Shown: positions 11,695-24,454, counted from the first letter of the stretch. The stretch: 64,000 nucleotides of DNA from Atrina japonica (GCA_030159075.1 BROG01000297.1:423501-487500); one strand, 5' to 3'. A program made the numbers and translations. Notes: generated by a model from the sequence alone, not told the origin.

Positions 11695-11915
11695 GGGAGC
11701 CACCGTGTCTGAGTGGTTATTACATTAGGCTTTAAACCTGGAAGTCTTGCCTCTAGTCAAATACAGGTCCCACTGGAATCTAATCTGATTTTTTGAGAAG
11801 GCCAGTGGTCCCTTTTGGGATACATTGTAACTGAGTTTTCTTCCCCACCTGATTTAGGACTGGCTGCCATATTATATAACTGAAAAATCGCCCAGTGTAG
11901 CTTATGACACTGTTT
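11695..11915 (+). mobile_element. SINE-B copy, diverged
   Basis: Head ccgtgtctgagtggttatta, then ggtcccactggaatctaat, gaaggccagtggtccctttt and cattgtaactgagttttc. Tail gccatattatataactgaa. Box B is damaged. Confidence 0.7.
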
Positions 11916-11919
11916 AAAC

Positions 11920-12711
11920 GAACAAAAAACAGCATGGATCTTCCAGTCCAAAGTATGAGAAAACCAAAGAATTTTTCTCTTGGAAAATTGTAAGAAATCA
12001 GCTGATCAAGCTTGAAGCCATGGTGTAAACTTTCTCTGTGACAAACTGAAATGCAAATTTTCCTCAGATGTGACTTTTATGATTTCTCCCAATGATATCT
12101 TCACTCTGCAGCCATGTAAATAACCATGAATCCTAACTTGATATTAAGTTAAAAGTAACAGTTACGCGAGAGCTCGTCAATATCTATGATTTGTCGTCGG
12201 TTCAGTACGAGCATTGACATTTCCCACTTTAAATTGTGTTAATTAAATTCAGTTTCATTTTAATGGCTTCAGTCATTTAGTTAATGTTCATGGTTTCTTG
12301 GTAGAATATCAGATTCATAGAAAAATCAATATCGTTCTGTCAAGAATAGAAATGAAATTGTTATCGTGTAAGTAATTGTGTTTTTAACGGCATCAGAAGA
12401 AGGTTGACAAGTATGAAACGTATCTCTGATTTGTTGTCGTTAACACATTTCAGTTGTGATTAGAATATTTTTTTATATAATCTGGTTTTTCAATTTGCGT
12501 TTTTAGTACATTGTTTGTATTGGATATCTCTTCCGTGACTTAGAGTACTAGTCCGAATGACACTATCATTTGTCCCAGATTTTCTGTCACGCCATCCGTA
12601 TAATCCTTTCCGCTAGGTGATCAGATTATAATTCATGAATTGATGAAGAAAGATTCACAAATGCCAAATACAGTCTCAACTGTTTTGAAGGACCGTACAA
12701 GGGAAGATGCC

Positions 12712-12744
<33 letters not shown>

Positions 12745-13635
12745 TCACACGTGACAGGTGGTCTCTTAATTCAGGTTGCCCTGTTTCTGATCATCAGAGA
12801 TTTTTTAGGGGCATACAATTACAAAGCAAAACCTTTTTTGCTTAACATATATGCAGACATGTTATTCCAACTGATTTGCCATTGTATGCTCTAAGAGTCT
12901 GTAAATTTCCTGTCAGACATATTTAATGAAATGCACATTTTGAAAGTTCCCCAAAAAGTTATTTGTACGATATAATTTGTCATTTCACTTCTTTATCAAT
13001 TCGTTTTAATGAAGGTCATGTCAAAAGTATTGGGAGTAGAAATATTGGTCATTAGTTCCATAAGCCCGGGTAGTCACTTAAATCAGGTCAGTTATTGAGG
13101 AAAATGCTTTAGGATGGTTTCATATACATGTAGGTCGCATACGTTAGGTTGCTTTTAGACACAGTGAGTCGCAAAGGGTAGGTAAGAGTGTATGTCTTAA
13201 AAGTTAAAGTCAAATTCTTATAGATTAAATGTGAAAATCTTATCTTATCTAACACATCCTTTCTCCACCTGTAAAAAAAAAAACAAAAAAACAAAGAAGC
13301 CATAGAAAAAAAAACACAAAATCTGAAAAATTCAAACATTTTTATTTTGCTGTCCTATGATCATTCTTGGATTTCCAAGAAATAATTAAATTAATTCAAA
13401 ATTTATGAAGTTAAGATTGCTATGGGCTTATAGTTCATTGATGTATATACAATTCAAAATTAATTCTCCTCTGGCAGGTTCTAGGTAATTTGAGTGGTAA
13501 TTTTCTTTTGATTTTGGCCTTCTGCAGGCAATACGACTCCAGATGAACAAATTAGAATACTTAATAGTAATCACGATAAGATCATTTATCTCAATGTAAA
13601 TGAAAAGTAAGGCTACCAAAAGGCTACATTCCTCA
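11920..13635. other. No gene supported; A-runs only
   Basis: AT-rich, with A runs at 12713-12727 and 13273-13316. Short frames here are created by the homopolymers. No repeat family identified. Confidence 0.4.
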
Positions 13636-13639
13636 TTGC

Positions 13640-13895
13640 ATCATTGTTTGTTTGTATTAATGGTGTTTTAACCCCCCCCCTCCCCCCACCACCACCACCA
13701 CTCAACAATTTTTGTTAGTTTCATGGTGGGTACCCAGTTTTTAATACTGGAGAAGAGACTCAGTTTTCCACAAGTAAACTGGCAAACTTTCTCACAAATA
13801 TCAGCTTAGGTTCCAGCGGGGCGCAAACCCGCACTGACTAGACTTGAGAGGCTTCATGCATAAAACGCAATACTCTAACCACACGGCCATGGCAG
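13640..13895 (-). mobile_element. SINE-B copy with C-rich tract
   Basis: On the minus strand: head with tgtggttagagtattgc, body taagctgatatttgtgag and cagtttacttgtgg. It then merges into a run of C (about 13671-13690) and cca repeats within the tail region. Confidence 0.7.
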
Positions 13896-13899
13896 ATGG

Positions 13900-14450
13900 A
13901 AACTACATGTGTACATGTCTGTTGAAAAAACTATACAAGAGTTATCTTTCTTAGTATATCATGCAGAGTGTGAAGTATTTAAATGAAGAAGGTTTTCTAA
14001 CATGCTGCCAGTGTTGTAATTTCCCTATCACATGCAATGCTTTCTCTAATACATACATGTACATGTATAAACATTGACAAACCTTGTCATTGTTATATAT
14101 TTTTTTTTTTTCGGTATAATTTCTTTGTTAATATTAATACTTTTAAATTGTTTTGAATATTTATAGATCTGGAAAAAATAATGACATAATATGGAATCCA
14201 AGGCGTTTGTGATTACATGTATCTGTAAAATCTGTGTGAAGAAAATTTGTCTGGTTTGCTTGTAAGATTATAATCTCTAGTGTTAGTTATTGTTTTCTTC
14301 ACAGCAGATAATTAAAATTTAATAACTTTTTCCTAGATTTTCTTTCCAGATGATATTTATTGTTTTTACTTTGGCTCATTCCACTTAATCATAATATTTA
14401 CTACATTTAAACACCTTTCATTGTGGATAATTATATTTTTTTTACCATAT
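13900..14450. other. No feature recognised
   Basis: AT-rich; no supported gene or repeat. Confidence 0.4.
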
Positions 14451-14455
14451 TGAGA

Positions 14456-15395
14456 TGACATCTTGTGGTTGTTTTTGTGTCAGCCTATTGTGGTGACATC
14501 TTGTTTATGTGTTAGCCTATTGTGGGGACATCCTGTTTATTTGTTAACCTATTGTGGGGACATCCTGTTTATGTGTTAGCCTATTGTGGGGACATCCTGT
14601 TTATGTGTAAGCCTATTGTGGTGACATCCTGTTTATTGTGGTGACATCTGTTCTTTTGGTGACATCTTCTTTTGTGTTAACCTATCTTTGAGACATCCTG
14701 TTTCGTGTTAGTCTATTGTGTTGACATCCTGTTTATATGTCAGCCTATTGTGGGGACATCCTGGTTTGTGTTAGCCTATTGTGGGGACATCCTGTTTTTG
14801 TGTCAGCCTATTATGCTGACATCCTGTTTATGTGTTAGGCTATTGTGGAGGCATCCTGTTTATTTGTTAGTCTATTGTGGGGACATCCTGTTTATGTGTT
14901 AGCCTATTGTGGTGACATCCTTTTTTTGTGTTAGCCTATTGTGAGGACATCCTGTTTCATGTAAGCCTATTGTGGTGACATCTTCTTTTGTGTTAACCTA
15001 TCTTTGAGACATCCTGTTTCGTGTTAGTCTATTGTGTTGACATCCTGTTTATATGTCAGCCTATTGTGTTGACATCCTGGTCCATGTTAGCCTATTGTAT
15101 TGACATCCTGTTTCGTGTTAGCCTATTGTGGTGACATCTTGTTTTGTGTTAGCCTATTGTGGTGACATCCTGTTTTGTTTTAGATTATTGTGGTGATATC
15201 TTGTTTTGTGTCAGCCTGTTGGGTGACATTGTTTTTGTATTAGACCATTGTGGTGAGATCTTGTTTTGTGTCAGCCTATTGTGTGGAATCTTATAGTTAT
15301 TTTGTGTTAGCTTATTGTGGGGAATCTTATAGTTATTTTGTGTCAGCCTATTGTGTGGAATCTTATAGTTATTTTGTGTTAGCTTATTGTGGTGA
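14456..15395 (+). repeat. Minisatellite, unit about 32-33 bp
   Basis: Repeats of gcctattgtggtgacatcct followed by gtttatgtgtta, about 28 copies, with variants (ggggaca, ttgaca, tgtcagcc). Open frames across it follow from the unit length and are not genes. It passes without a break into the next array. Confidence 0.9.
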
Positions 15396-16425
15396 CGTGT
15401 AGTTTAAAGCCTATTGACATTTCTTGATAGATATTTCATGTCAGCCTTTTAACATTTCTTGATCAATATTTTTGTCAGCCTTTTGATGTAGTATGTTGAT
15501 ATTAATTTTTGTCAGCCTATTGATATATCTTGAAAGTTATTTTGTGTCATCCTATTGATATATCTTGATAGTTATTTTGTGTCAGCCTATTGACATATCT
15601 TGATAGTTATTTTGTGCCAGCCTATTGATATATCTTGAGAGTAATTTTGTGTCAGCCTATTGACATATCTTGAGAGTAATTTTGTGTCAGCCTATTGACA
15701 TATCTTGATAGTTATTTTGTGTCAGCCTATTGACCTGGTGTCTTGATAGTTATTTTGTGTCAGCCTATTGACATATCTTGATAGTTAGTTTGTGTCAGCC
15801 TATTGACCTGGTGTCTTGATAGTTATTTTGTGTCAGTCATTGATAGTATTTTTGACCTGGTGTCTTGATAGTTATTTTGTGTCAGCCTATTGATATCTTG
15901 ATAGTTATTGATAGTGATAGTTATTTTGTGTCATTCCTATTGTAACCTGGTGTCTATTGATATCTTGATTATTTTGTGTCAGCCTATTTATACATATCTA
16001 TGATAGTTAGTTATTGTGTCAGCCCTATTGAGTAATTTTGGTGTTATTGATAGTTATTTTGTGTCAGCCTATTGATAGTTATCAGCCTATTGACCTGGTG
16101 TCTTGATAGTGATTTTGTGTCAGCCTATTGACATATCTTGATATTAATTTTGTGTCAGCCTATTGATATATATATTGATAGTAATTTTGTGTCATCCTAT
16201 TGACCTGGTGTCTTGATAGTTATTTTGTGTCAGCCTATTGACATATCTTGATAGTTATTTTGTGTCCTTCTATTGACCTGGTGTCTTGATAGTTATTTTG
16301 TTCTATTGACCTGAGAGTAATTTTGTGTCAGCCTTGATAGATGATATTTTGTGTCAGCCTATTGATATATCAAATCTTGATATTGATAGTTATTTTGTGT
16401 CCTTCAGCCTGTCTTGATAGTTATA
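15290..16425 (+). repeat. Minisatellite, unit about 38 bp, derived from the preceding array
   Basis: Unit: cttgatagttattttgtgtc then agcctattgacatat; alternates include 'gacctggtgt'. The core ttgtgtcagcctattg is common to this and the upstream array. Units become shuffled and truncated after about 15830. Confidence 0.9.
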
Positions 16426-16429
16426 ATCA

Positions 16430-17615
16430 CAAATTTAACCATTTTGTTCGATATAATGTTACCATGTTAATAATGATATTCAGTTATTCTCTGTGAAAAA
16501 GTTCCAATCTGAGTTTATAAAACAATTTTTATAAAATATATAGGAATTTAAGAATGTTTATGCCTTTGTATATCTCTTTTTTATATCATTTATCAATCTT
16601 AGTAGTAAAATATTTGAAAAAAACATAGCTAATGCCTCTTTAAGATTAAAAAAATAAAGATGCATTGTCCACAAAGTCTTATTTCCTGCATTTACAGATA
16701 TATAACAGAAGTTAATGAATGAGAGATATTGATTGGGAATATCATTTGTATAAAAGATTGAGCTTTGATCAGATGTACTTCTTTAGATGTAAGCATTCTG
16801 TCATTACAAGATTTCTTTGATCTCATTATGTCTGGAATTAAGCCAACACAAGAAAAAAAAAATAACAGAATCTTTTTCTGATTTCATTTCCATCCATTTA
16901 TTTGGTATCTTATTTTTGTTCCCATCAATTCAATTTGCATGGCTTATCGATTAGATTGAAGTAAGAAAATAAAGAGGCAGATTGGAGAAAAGGCAATTTA
17001 CAGCATTTGACAGTACTCGGAATCCGCTGTAATTCCTCATGAAGTCCAATGGAAAGGACGGGAAGTGTATAATTTCCGATTGAGATGAGACGATACTGTG
17101 ATGACTTACAAATTACTTCTGTACTCCGTCGCGAAATGAAAGAATAATAACAAAGTTTATCGCCTGCCAGTCATGTGCTAATCCTCTGTGTAATTTTTCA
17201 CCCTCATAAAAACCAGAAAATGTTCTGCTGTCATCTAAGATGTTGATTTGATGTAATGGGAGCTATTTATGAAGTTCCTGTGACTTATTTTAGATGATCA
17301 ATCCATTGAGGGTAGATTGTCTGGGAGAAAATTTAGGTCTGAGAATCTCTGGTACATAATCACATGGTTCACCCTGACCAATGACATGCACACTGTCCTT
17401 TTCCTTAATTTCACAAATGCTTATTTGTGAAATAAATTAAAAACTTTCCCACCTGTGGCAGCCATATTTTTTTCTGATGTATATATGTATATGTTCTTTA
17501 TATAACTTGCATTTAAACTCGATTCATTTGCTACCGAAGTATCTTGCCACCTACTTCCTGTATAATATATTGTACATTACCTAACAGTAGATTTATACTA
17601 CTATTTATTCAAGAC
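16430..17615. other. No gene; apparently single-copy sequence
   Basis: Roughly 16900-17350 lacks visible repeats and is slightly less AT-rich than its surroundings. I found no coding signal. It may be unique intronic sequence. Confidence 0.4.
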
Positions 17616-17619
17616 TCAT

Positions 17620-17887
17620 ACTACAGGCCTTTTTCTGTAGGTTGCACAAAGCCAGATATTGGCCCCATTCCCAATGCAAAATACCTGTTTAGTCCCCAAT
17701 TTGATGAAAAAAATTCCCAAATTGGTGATCGACTGCAACTGTGATGAAAAATAAATTAGTACACAGGGAAAAGCAAAAGATACCATTACTCAAACATTTA
17801 GATGTGTACAGTTGATTATAAATTCACATTAAAATTCCCAATTGTGTTACAAATGCTTGAAATTGACAGAAACAGGTTTATACTACT
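17620..17887 (-). mobile_element. 'aggcctttttctgt' dispersed element, copy 1
   Basis: Shares ggccccattcccaatgcaaa, ccccaatttgatgaaaaaa and 'ttcccaattgtg' with the copies at 36275, 40200 and 49855. Here the 'aattttgcattgggaatgg' end lies on the minus strand. Length about 265 bp, non-coding. Confidence 0.7.
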
Positions 17888-18011
17888 AAATCTATTGTAG
17901 TTGTTTACTTCCGTTTAGGAATTCTTTAAGAAATGTTTATTCTTCAGGTTACAATTATTTAGATAATGTAGATCTTATTTTATATGTACATTTGTACATG
18001 TAGATGCCATC

Positions 18012-18342
18012 TCAATTGATGCTTGCTTGTTTTGGCTTGTTTTAATGAGTGGTGTGACTACTTAAAGCCTTGCCACTCGTCCCTGTGAGGCAGAGAGAGA
18101 GAGAGAGAAATTTTTTTAGTGTGTATAGGTCCTTGCTTAAGTGGTCCATATTTTCAATGGCTTTTAAAGTGCCACTACACTGGTATAATCTGACGAAGGA
18201 AATCAAACTGCACATCCTGGACCATTTACGCTCTATCTAGACATAGAGTGGACAGGAGATAAAATATCACCTCTGAAAATCTGGCACAATCGGGAATCGA
18301 ACCAGATCTGACACTCTACCAACTGAACTACTCTGTCGGCTT
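18012..18342 (-). mobile_element. tRNA-derived SINE (family D)
   Basis: Minus strand opens with a tRNA-like head: gacagagtagttcagttggt (box A) and tctggttcgattcccga (box B). The body extends to 'gccactcgtccctgtgag' and a 'ttgcttgttttggctt' end. A (GA)n run sits in the body. A related headless copy is at 11425. Confidence 0.8.
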
Positions 18343-18344
18343 AT

Positions 18345-19075
18345 CTTAATTGATAAATCCAAACTGACAATTTATATACATATATACCAGACATTTTGAA
18401 ATTGAAAAAAAAAATACTGGACAACCGGACCAGTGAATAAAGGAATTTCACTGGTCAAAGGAAATTTTTTACTGGTTTGTATATATACACAGTTGAAATG
18501 AAATGGAAAATTACTGGTCATTTGGACCAGTTATCAGATAGATTTCACTGGACTTTTGTAAAATTTACCGGTTTTTCTGGTAAGACCGGTGAATTTCAAA
18601 AACGCTGATGTACTACTTTTGTTAATCAATTGGAGGAAGACTCTCATACTAACAAGATCCTAATACTGCATACATGTACCTTGAAATTGTTTTTCCCTTG
18701 CACTCAAGAAACCAAAGCGGACAAAAATATGTAATTCTGGAAATCGAGTGATGAATCATAGCATGCAGTATTTTTTTATTCATGTGAAATAAACAATCAA
18801 GACAGGTGTTTCTGTAAATACGATTTCATTTGAGCTTGAATATTAAATTGTTCTAAAAGAAAAAAGGGGTATGAGACATTTATTACGTAAAAAACTAAGC
18901 TGAAATGTATTTTCTAAACTGTCTAAGAGTAATCATGACTTTCTGAGTTTTTGAGAGGTCCAGAATTTAAACAACACTTACCATCTAAACGAAAGATGAC
19001 TTTAGTATAAAATAATCATCTAGTACTGAAATACTATTTTCAATGTTTATCCACTTATGACTATAGAATCAAGAT
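18345..19075. other. No gene; short internal repeats of 'actggtc'
   Basis: 18400-18605 repeats actggtc/ttggaccagt-like phrases in both orientations (for example gaccagtgaataaaggaatt, ttactggtcatttggaccag), suggesting an old fold-back element. The remainder shows nothing. Confidence 0.4.
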
Positions 19076-19079
19076 CATG

Positions 19080-19425
19080 AACCGCTTGCGATGGTTTAGT
19101 GGTGGAGTGTTCAACTCACAAGCAAAAGGTCTCGGGTTCGATTCCCAGACCAGGTCATACCAAAGACTTTTAAAATGATAGTGACTGTTCCTTCGCCAAG
19201 CACTCGGCATACAAAATTTGAAAGTCATGGGTATTTCAAATGAGGCTTAAAACCGAGGTCCTGTGTCACGGAAGGCATGAGACATAAAAGAGCATCCACT
19301 GCATTGGTGTCAGTCCATAGAACAGGAAAAAAAATTGTAGCATTTCATGTAAAGCCAGAGACATCTCTGTATTAGTGAAAAATTCTTGACAGGATGTAAA
19401 ACAACAAACAAACAAACAAACAAAC
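19080..19425 (+). mobile_element. tRNA-derived SINE (family C), intact
   Basis: Head: cgatggtttagtggtggagt (box A) and tctcgggttcgattcccaga (box B), both close to consensus. The body runs about 250 bp to a tail ggatgtaaaacaacaaacaa with (caaa)n. Flanks read caagatcatg and caagatcttg, an imperfect target-site duplication of about 10 bp. The best-preserved SINE in the window. Confidence 0.9.
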
Positions 19426-19529
19426 CAAGATCTTGGATCAGCATTTGATGACATCACCTGAGTACTTGTAATTACGGTTAGATATTGAGTTCATTTGACA
19501 ATACTTGTATTGTAAAATCCAAATAACCT

Positions 19530-19795
19530 GGCGGGGTGGAGTCTTGTGAACCCTTTCTGGACCTGGACCAGTTTAAAGTTTAGGTGATAAAAAGCATAAC
19601 ATTAAAATTACTCTGGCTAGAGTAATCGTTCCTACATGTACTTGTCACCATACATATGAGAGTGTCCAGTGAGGAATAAAACGTTTTTCTGGTGCAGCTT
19701 GCCATAACCGAAAAGTGAGTAGAATCATCCGAATGATTATCAAAAGGTTACTCAGCCCCGACCATCTTATGTGAATTGGACAATAACTTTGGTTT
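19530..19795 (+). repeat. Dispersed ~260-bp repeat, copy 1
   Basis: Matches 57182-57440 in order: gtggagtcttgtgaaccc, agagtaatcgttcctac, gagagtgtccagtgaggaat, accgaaaagtgagtaga and catcttatgtgaat.ggaca. No tRNA boxes or clear inverted termini seen. Class unknown. Confidence 0.75.
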
Positions 19796-19799
19796 GTTT

Positions 19800-20040
19800 T
19801 TAAATTGGTCAATATACATGTACTTGTACATTTGAGTTCTCTCTGTATAATGGCATTTTTGGTCTGGTATATGGAGCAATTTACATTTGACTACAATATT
19901 TCTCATTCCTAAACTGCAAGTGTTGTGTTGTGTTTGTTCATACAATGTACTTAAACTGATTTTAAAGGGAAGTAAGCCAGTTGATTTAGGGAGCTAATGG
20001 TCTTTTTTATGGGTTCAGTATATCCAGGCTTTCTCCTCTG
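19800..20040. other. No feature recognised
   Basis: AT-rich; nothing supported. Confidence 0.35.
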
Positions 20041-20042
20041 CC

Positions 20043-20136
20043 ATAAAACCCATTCACCTCTAACGACACATTTGGACTGGTCCAAGTCATTCATTTACAG
20101 AAGAGTCCGTTGTTTTTCAGGGGTTGATGAGTTATA
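20043..20136 (-). mobile_element. ~90-bp mini inverted-repeat element ('actcat' family)
   Basis: acccattcacctctaa at one end and caggggttgatgagttat at the other; interior tttggactggtccaagtc and agaagagtccgttgtttt. Confidence 0.7.
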
Positions 20137-20139
20137 GAT

Positions 20140-21060
20140 GTCTACCACCATGTACATGTAACTGTAAAGTTGTTGTCACTGTTGTATAAAACAACAATGT
20201 CTTTGAATTTGTTGTTTAGAAGAATTTCAGGAAGAAATTTTGGCATGTTTTAGAAAATACATTATATTTATGTTATTGGTGTTTTATCAACCATTTCTTT
20301 ATACATGTAAAATAAATATTTGTCATTTTGACAGTAAATTTTTATGTCAGTAATATTCCATTCTTGGTCACTCTTGTAACTATTGTCTCTCGGAAATGTT
20401 TCTAAATTTTGCATGAACAGAATCGTGGCATTGCAGTCTTGGATTTAATCACCTGATTTGAGAGGAGCTGAGATGTATTGGTGTCTAGAATAATAAGATA
20501 GTGTCTAGATAGAGATTTTAAGCACTAATATTTTTTGCTGTAATCTGTGGGCTTATTTCTACCTTATTCTTCAATTTATATCCATTGAACGAAAGCCAGT
20601 AGAAAAAGATGGAGCTGGTGAAGAATACATTATGCCGTTAATGCTTGCATGCCGGTGAATAACACTTTGATGGAATTCGTAATGAGGTTTTGATTATAAA
20701 CAAAAAGCAAATAACTTTATCTGGCCATTTTCAGACACTGCAATAAATAAGGATAGCTGGGATCTTGATTGAGAAAGCCTTTGATCCTATTTAAGTCTCC
20801 ACTACATCACGGTAGTGAATGCCGATTGTGTACTTGCCACTTGTTAATGAAGTTACCCTATTTTTTTTCTCTGATCCGTGATGTAAATTAATATTACTCT
20901 ACAGAATAGTATACTGACTAACTAGATGTGAAACCTCTTACAGAAATCCAGTTACATCGTATTGCTTGTGTGTGCCATTGTTACTGAAAACATTAAGTAG
21001 TGACTAACAGTATTTATTGTATCTTGTTCAATATGAGGTCATCTAATTCTTTGATTTGCC
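20140..21060. other. No feature recognised
   Basis: AT-rich; no supported gene or repeat. Confidence 0.4.
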
Positions 21061-21061
21061 A

Positions 21062-22035
<974 letters not shown>

Positions 22036-22039
22036 CAAA

Positions 22040-22452
22040 ACTCAGCAATTTTGTTATATAGTGGCAGCCATTTTTTTTTTAATGGTGGCATCGAAAATCT
22101 GGTTACACTGTACCCAGGTTGAGACCATCAGGATTAAGTTAGTACAGTGAAAATTGTATATAGCGACCTTCTTAGGGACACAAGAAAACATGTCTTTATA
22201 TGGAGGTGGTCTTTATTTAGAGGTTGCTTTGCACACAAAAGGTACTATTGAGGACAGCAAAAAACAGTCTTTGCAACCAGGTAGTCTTTATTTATACACA
22301 ATTGGTCACTAAAGCTGGTTTTACTATAATGGTAAATTTAACTGGCACATTTTGGTCCAAAATCAGGTTAGTTTCCAGTGGGGCTCAAGCTGACCAGAGG
22401 TAAGCGGTTCTGTTGTTTGATTTGCTGTACTTTGACCACTGTCACCATGGCA
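22040..22452 (-). mobile_element. SINE-B copy split by a MITE
   Basis: Tail part 22040-22140 (tggtggca, ctggttacactgtacccagg) and head part 22330-22452 (gtttccagtggggctcaagc, ttgaccactgtcaccatgg) are in the same orientation. They are separated by the element at 22143-22327. Confidence 0.65.
22143..22327 (+). mobile_element. MITE-like element, 'tacagtgaaac' family
   Basis: Starts tacagtgaaaattgtatata and ends ggtcactaaagctggttttacta. Interior: cttcttagggacacaagaaa, aggtggtctttatttagagg and ggtactattgaggacagca. About 185 bp, inserted within a SINE-B. Confidence 0.85.
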
Positions 22453-22788
22453 ATCTCTCTAACAGGAAGCCATTAAGAAAAAGTGAGGATAAGGTAGATT
22501 CATATTAAAATAACTTCTCAAAAAACCGGAAGGCCTTTAACAACAAAACCTGTATATAAATATATATTTGTTTAAAGCTTACCACTTGGGGTCTGAAGTA
22601 TTTTGTTGGACAAAATGAGAGTGTAATGATGTTAAAATTGTCATCTCAAGAACTTTTGGACTGTAAGTTCAGACATTGATACTGATTCTCCTTATATACA
22701 TGTACAGTACATGTAGATGCATGCTTGTTTTAAGTTCATATGTCCTGTTGGACAACAATGATTTTATATACAGTGAAAACTTATCAAC

Positions 22789-23000
22789 TTGTTCTCAAGA
22801 ACTGCCAGGCCAAAGTCAATTGACATTTCAAGAAAGGTTCAACACGACACCTTTTGGCGGACTTTTCCCCTTTATGAGGTCACAATGAAATGGTCATTCA
22901 ATCATTTGTGTAATTATGACATCATAATTGAAAGACATCAAAAATGCATGTTGAGAGCCAGGTGGCCACAGGTCTATTCCTACCAACTGTACAAGAAGGC
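22789..23000 (+). repeat. Dispersed repeat shared with 45942-46125
   Basis: acaccttttggcggactttt, gaggtcacaatgaaatgg, tgtaattatgacatcataat and gagagccaggtgg have counterparts in the same order on the minus strand at 45942-46125. Class unknown; see findings. Confidence 0.65.
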
Positions 23001-23092
23001 CGTGTTTTGAATTTTTTTCTGTAGTTCATTGAGTTTCTATATACGGTATATTAAGTCTGCATTTATGAACAAACGTTCAAGTCAGGACACTA

Positions 23093-23292
23093 TACAGTGA
23101 AACTTGTATATGAAGATCCTCTTACAGACACAACAAAACCAGTCTTTGTAGGGAGGCGGTCTTTATATAGAGGTTGATTTCTACACAAATGGTACTGTTC
23201 GGGACAACAAAAAATGGTCTTTATGACCAGGTGGTCTTTATACACAGGTGGTCTTTATACACAGGTGGTCCGTAAAGCAAGTTTTACTTTAC
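23093..23292 (+). mobile_element. MITE-like element, 'tacagtgaaac' family
   Basis: Starts tacagtgaaacttgtatatg and ends cgtaaagcaagttttactttaca. Contains a short internal duplication of 'ggtggtctttatacaca'. It lies about 330 bp upstream of the first recognised exon. Confidence 0.85.
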
Positions 23293-23619
23293 ATACAAAT
23301 ATTGAATAAGATTATAACATCAGGCAGTGTTCACATTTTTGCTGTTATTCAGAATTTGATATTTTTAGATAAAAATATCAAACTTTCTTGATCTCTGACT
23401 GTTTATTGAAAGAAAGTCCTTTAAAATTTTAGCTCCTGCAATTGCCCTGTTTTAATTTATAAAACTCATCATGTTGCTATTGGTGAAATGTCAATCTTGG
23501 TAAGACTTGCTCTATCATCATCCAGGTGAGTGTTGTGGCCCTTGACTCGCATGTTTTAAGATAAATCCAGAGGTGTTCAGTTGGACTTTATTTCACTTTC
23601 ATTTTTATTTTCCTTTCAG

Positions 23620-24432
23620 ATCTTTTGTTTGGAAACTGCCAAAGGTTTGATCGAAGAAAAGACTTTTTCCAGTATCAACTCACCAAACAATCTCTCGAGC
23701 TGCTTGAAAAAGAAATATGGCATCTAATAAGGGGCGGGTATTCTTGGAGTGACCCATATACTCAGTGTGTTCTACAAAATGCCTTAATGGCATATCGTAA
23801 AGACAGGTATTTTGATCATCGTATATGCAATTCCGATTCCTCAGAAAAATGGAGTGAGGATGTTAACAATGAGGTGACGGGAGTTCTAGAAAAAATATTT
23901 CAGGAGTATTACGATTCTTATAACCCGGATGATGATGTCAAAAGTAGAAGTGAGGGACTGGACTTGTTTAACTCCGACAAAAGAGAGGAGCTTATACATG
24001 TTCACAAATATTTTGACAAAGCTCCAAAGCCAGGACAAAAACGACAGTATCCAACACTTTCGGGCCAAAATTATTTTACCTACCTCAGAGATTACAAACG
24101 TCTGTTCGCAGATCCGGATCAAAACAACCTTAGTTTACAGGATATTAAAAGCCTGCAGTATTATCTTCACCTCCTTAAAAGTGAGTCCCAAGCTCCAGAA
24201 ATGGAAGACCAGTGGACATATGACAAAGACAGACCTTTAATACAAGTTCCATCGTACTCGGAATCTGATTACCAGGTCCAGGTTCCAGAGAATAAAAACT
24301 GGATTCCCTTGACCAAAGACTTGACCGACAACTACATACAATATGGGGATCAAAACAAAGATCTGGTATCATCATGGAATGAAGCAGGTGACTATCCTTC
24401 GAGTGACTCGGATCAAACTGGAAAGAGTTCAG
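23620..24432 (+). CDS. PTPRN: IA-2/phogrin (PTPRN-like) exon: RESP18-like N-terminal luminal region
   Basis: This is an 813-bp internal exon (271 codons) of a receptor-type tyrosine-phosphatase-like protein of dense-core secretory vesicles. The family controls hormone and neuropeptide granule content and release and is catalytically inactive as a phosphatase. The acceptor is a pyrimidine tract ending in cctttcag and the donor is ttcag/gtatgt; both introns are phase 1. Residues 3-8 read LFGNCQ and residues 39-43 GGYSW, followed by a TQ pair. This matches the vertebrate IA-2 segment LFGQCQ ... GLSWHDDLTQ in order and spacing (RESP18 homology domain). An acidic, Tyr/Asp-rich linker follows, then a helical stretch with an NLS glycosylation sequon. 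The open frame runs on past the donor to 24539, but that extension is MITE sequence. The exon coding the signal peptide and first cysteines was not found. Vertebrate PTPRN and PTPRN2 cannot be told apart from this region alone. Confidence 0.85.
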
Positions 24433-24454
24433 GTATGTATCTAGATGGTTTAAC

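Noticed and set aside
19080..19160. Possible tRNA gene with A and B boxes
   Set aside because: No complete cloverleaf is evident and the sequence continues into a SINE body and tail; the same applies to heads at 10140, 61672, 3799 and 57031.
23470..23528. Strong donor-like ccag/gtgagt just upstream of the first exon
   Set aside because: No open coding frame leads into it with a plausible start, and the implied intron would be under 100 bp.
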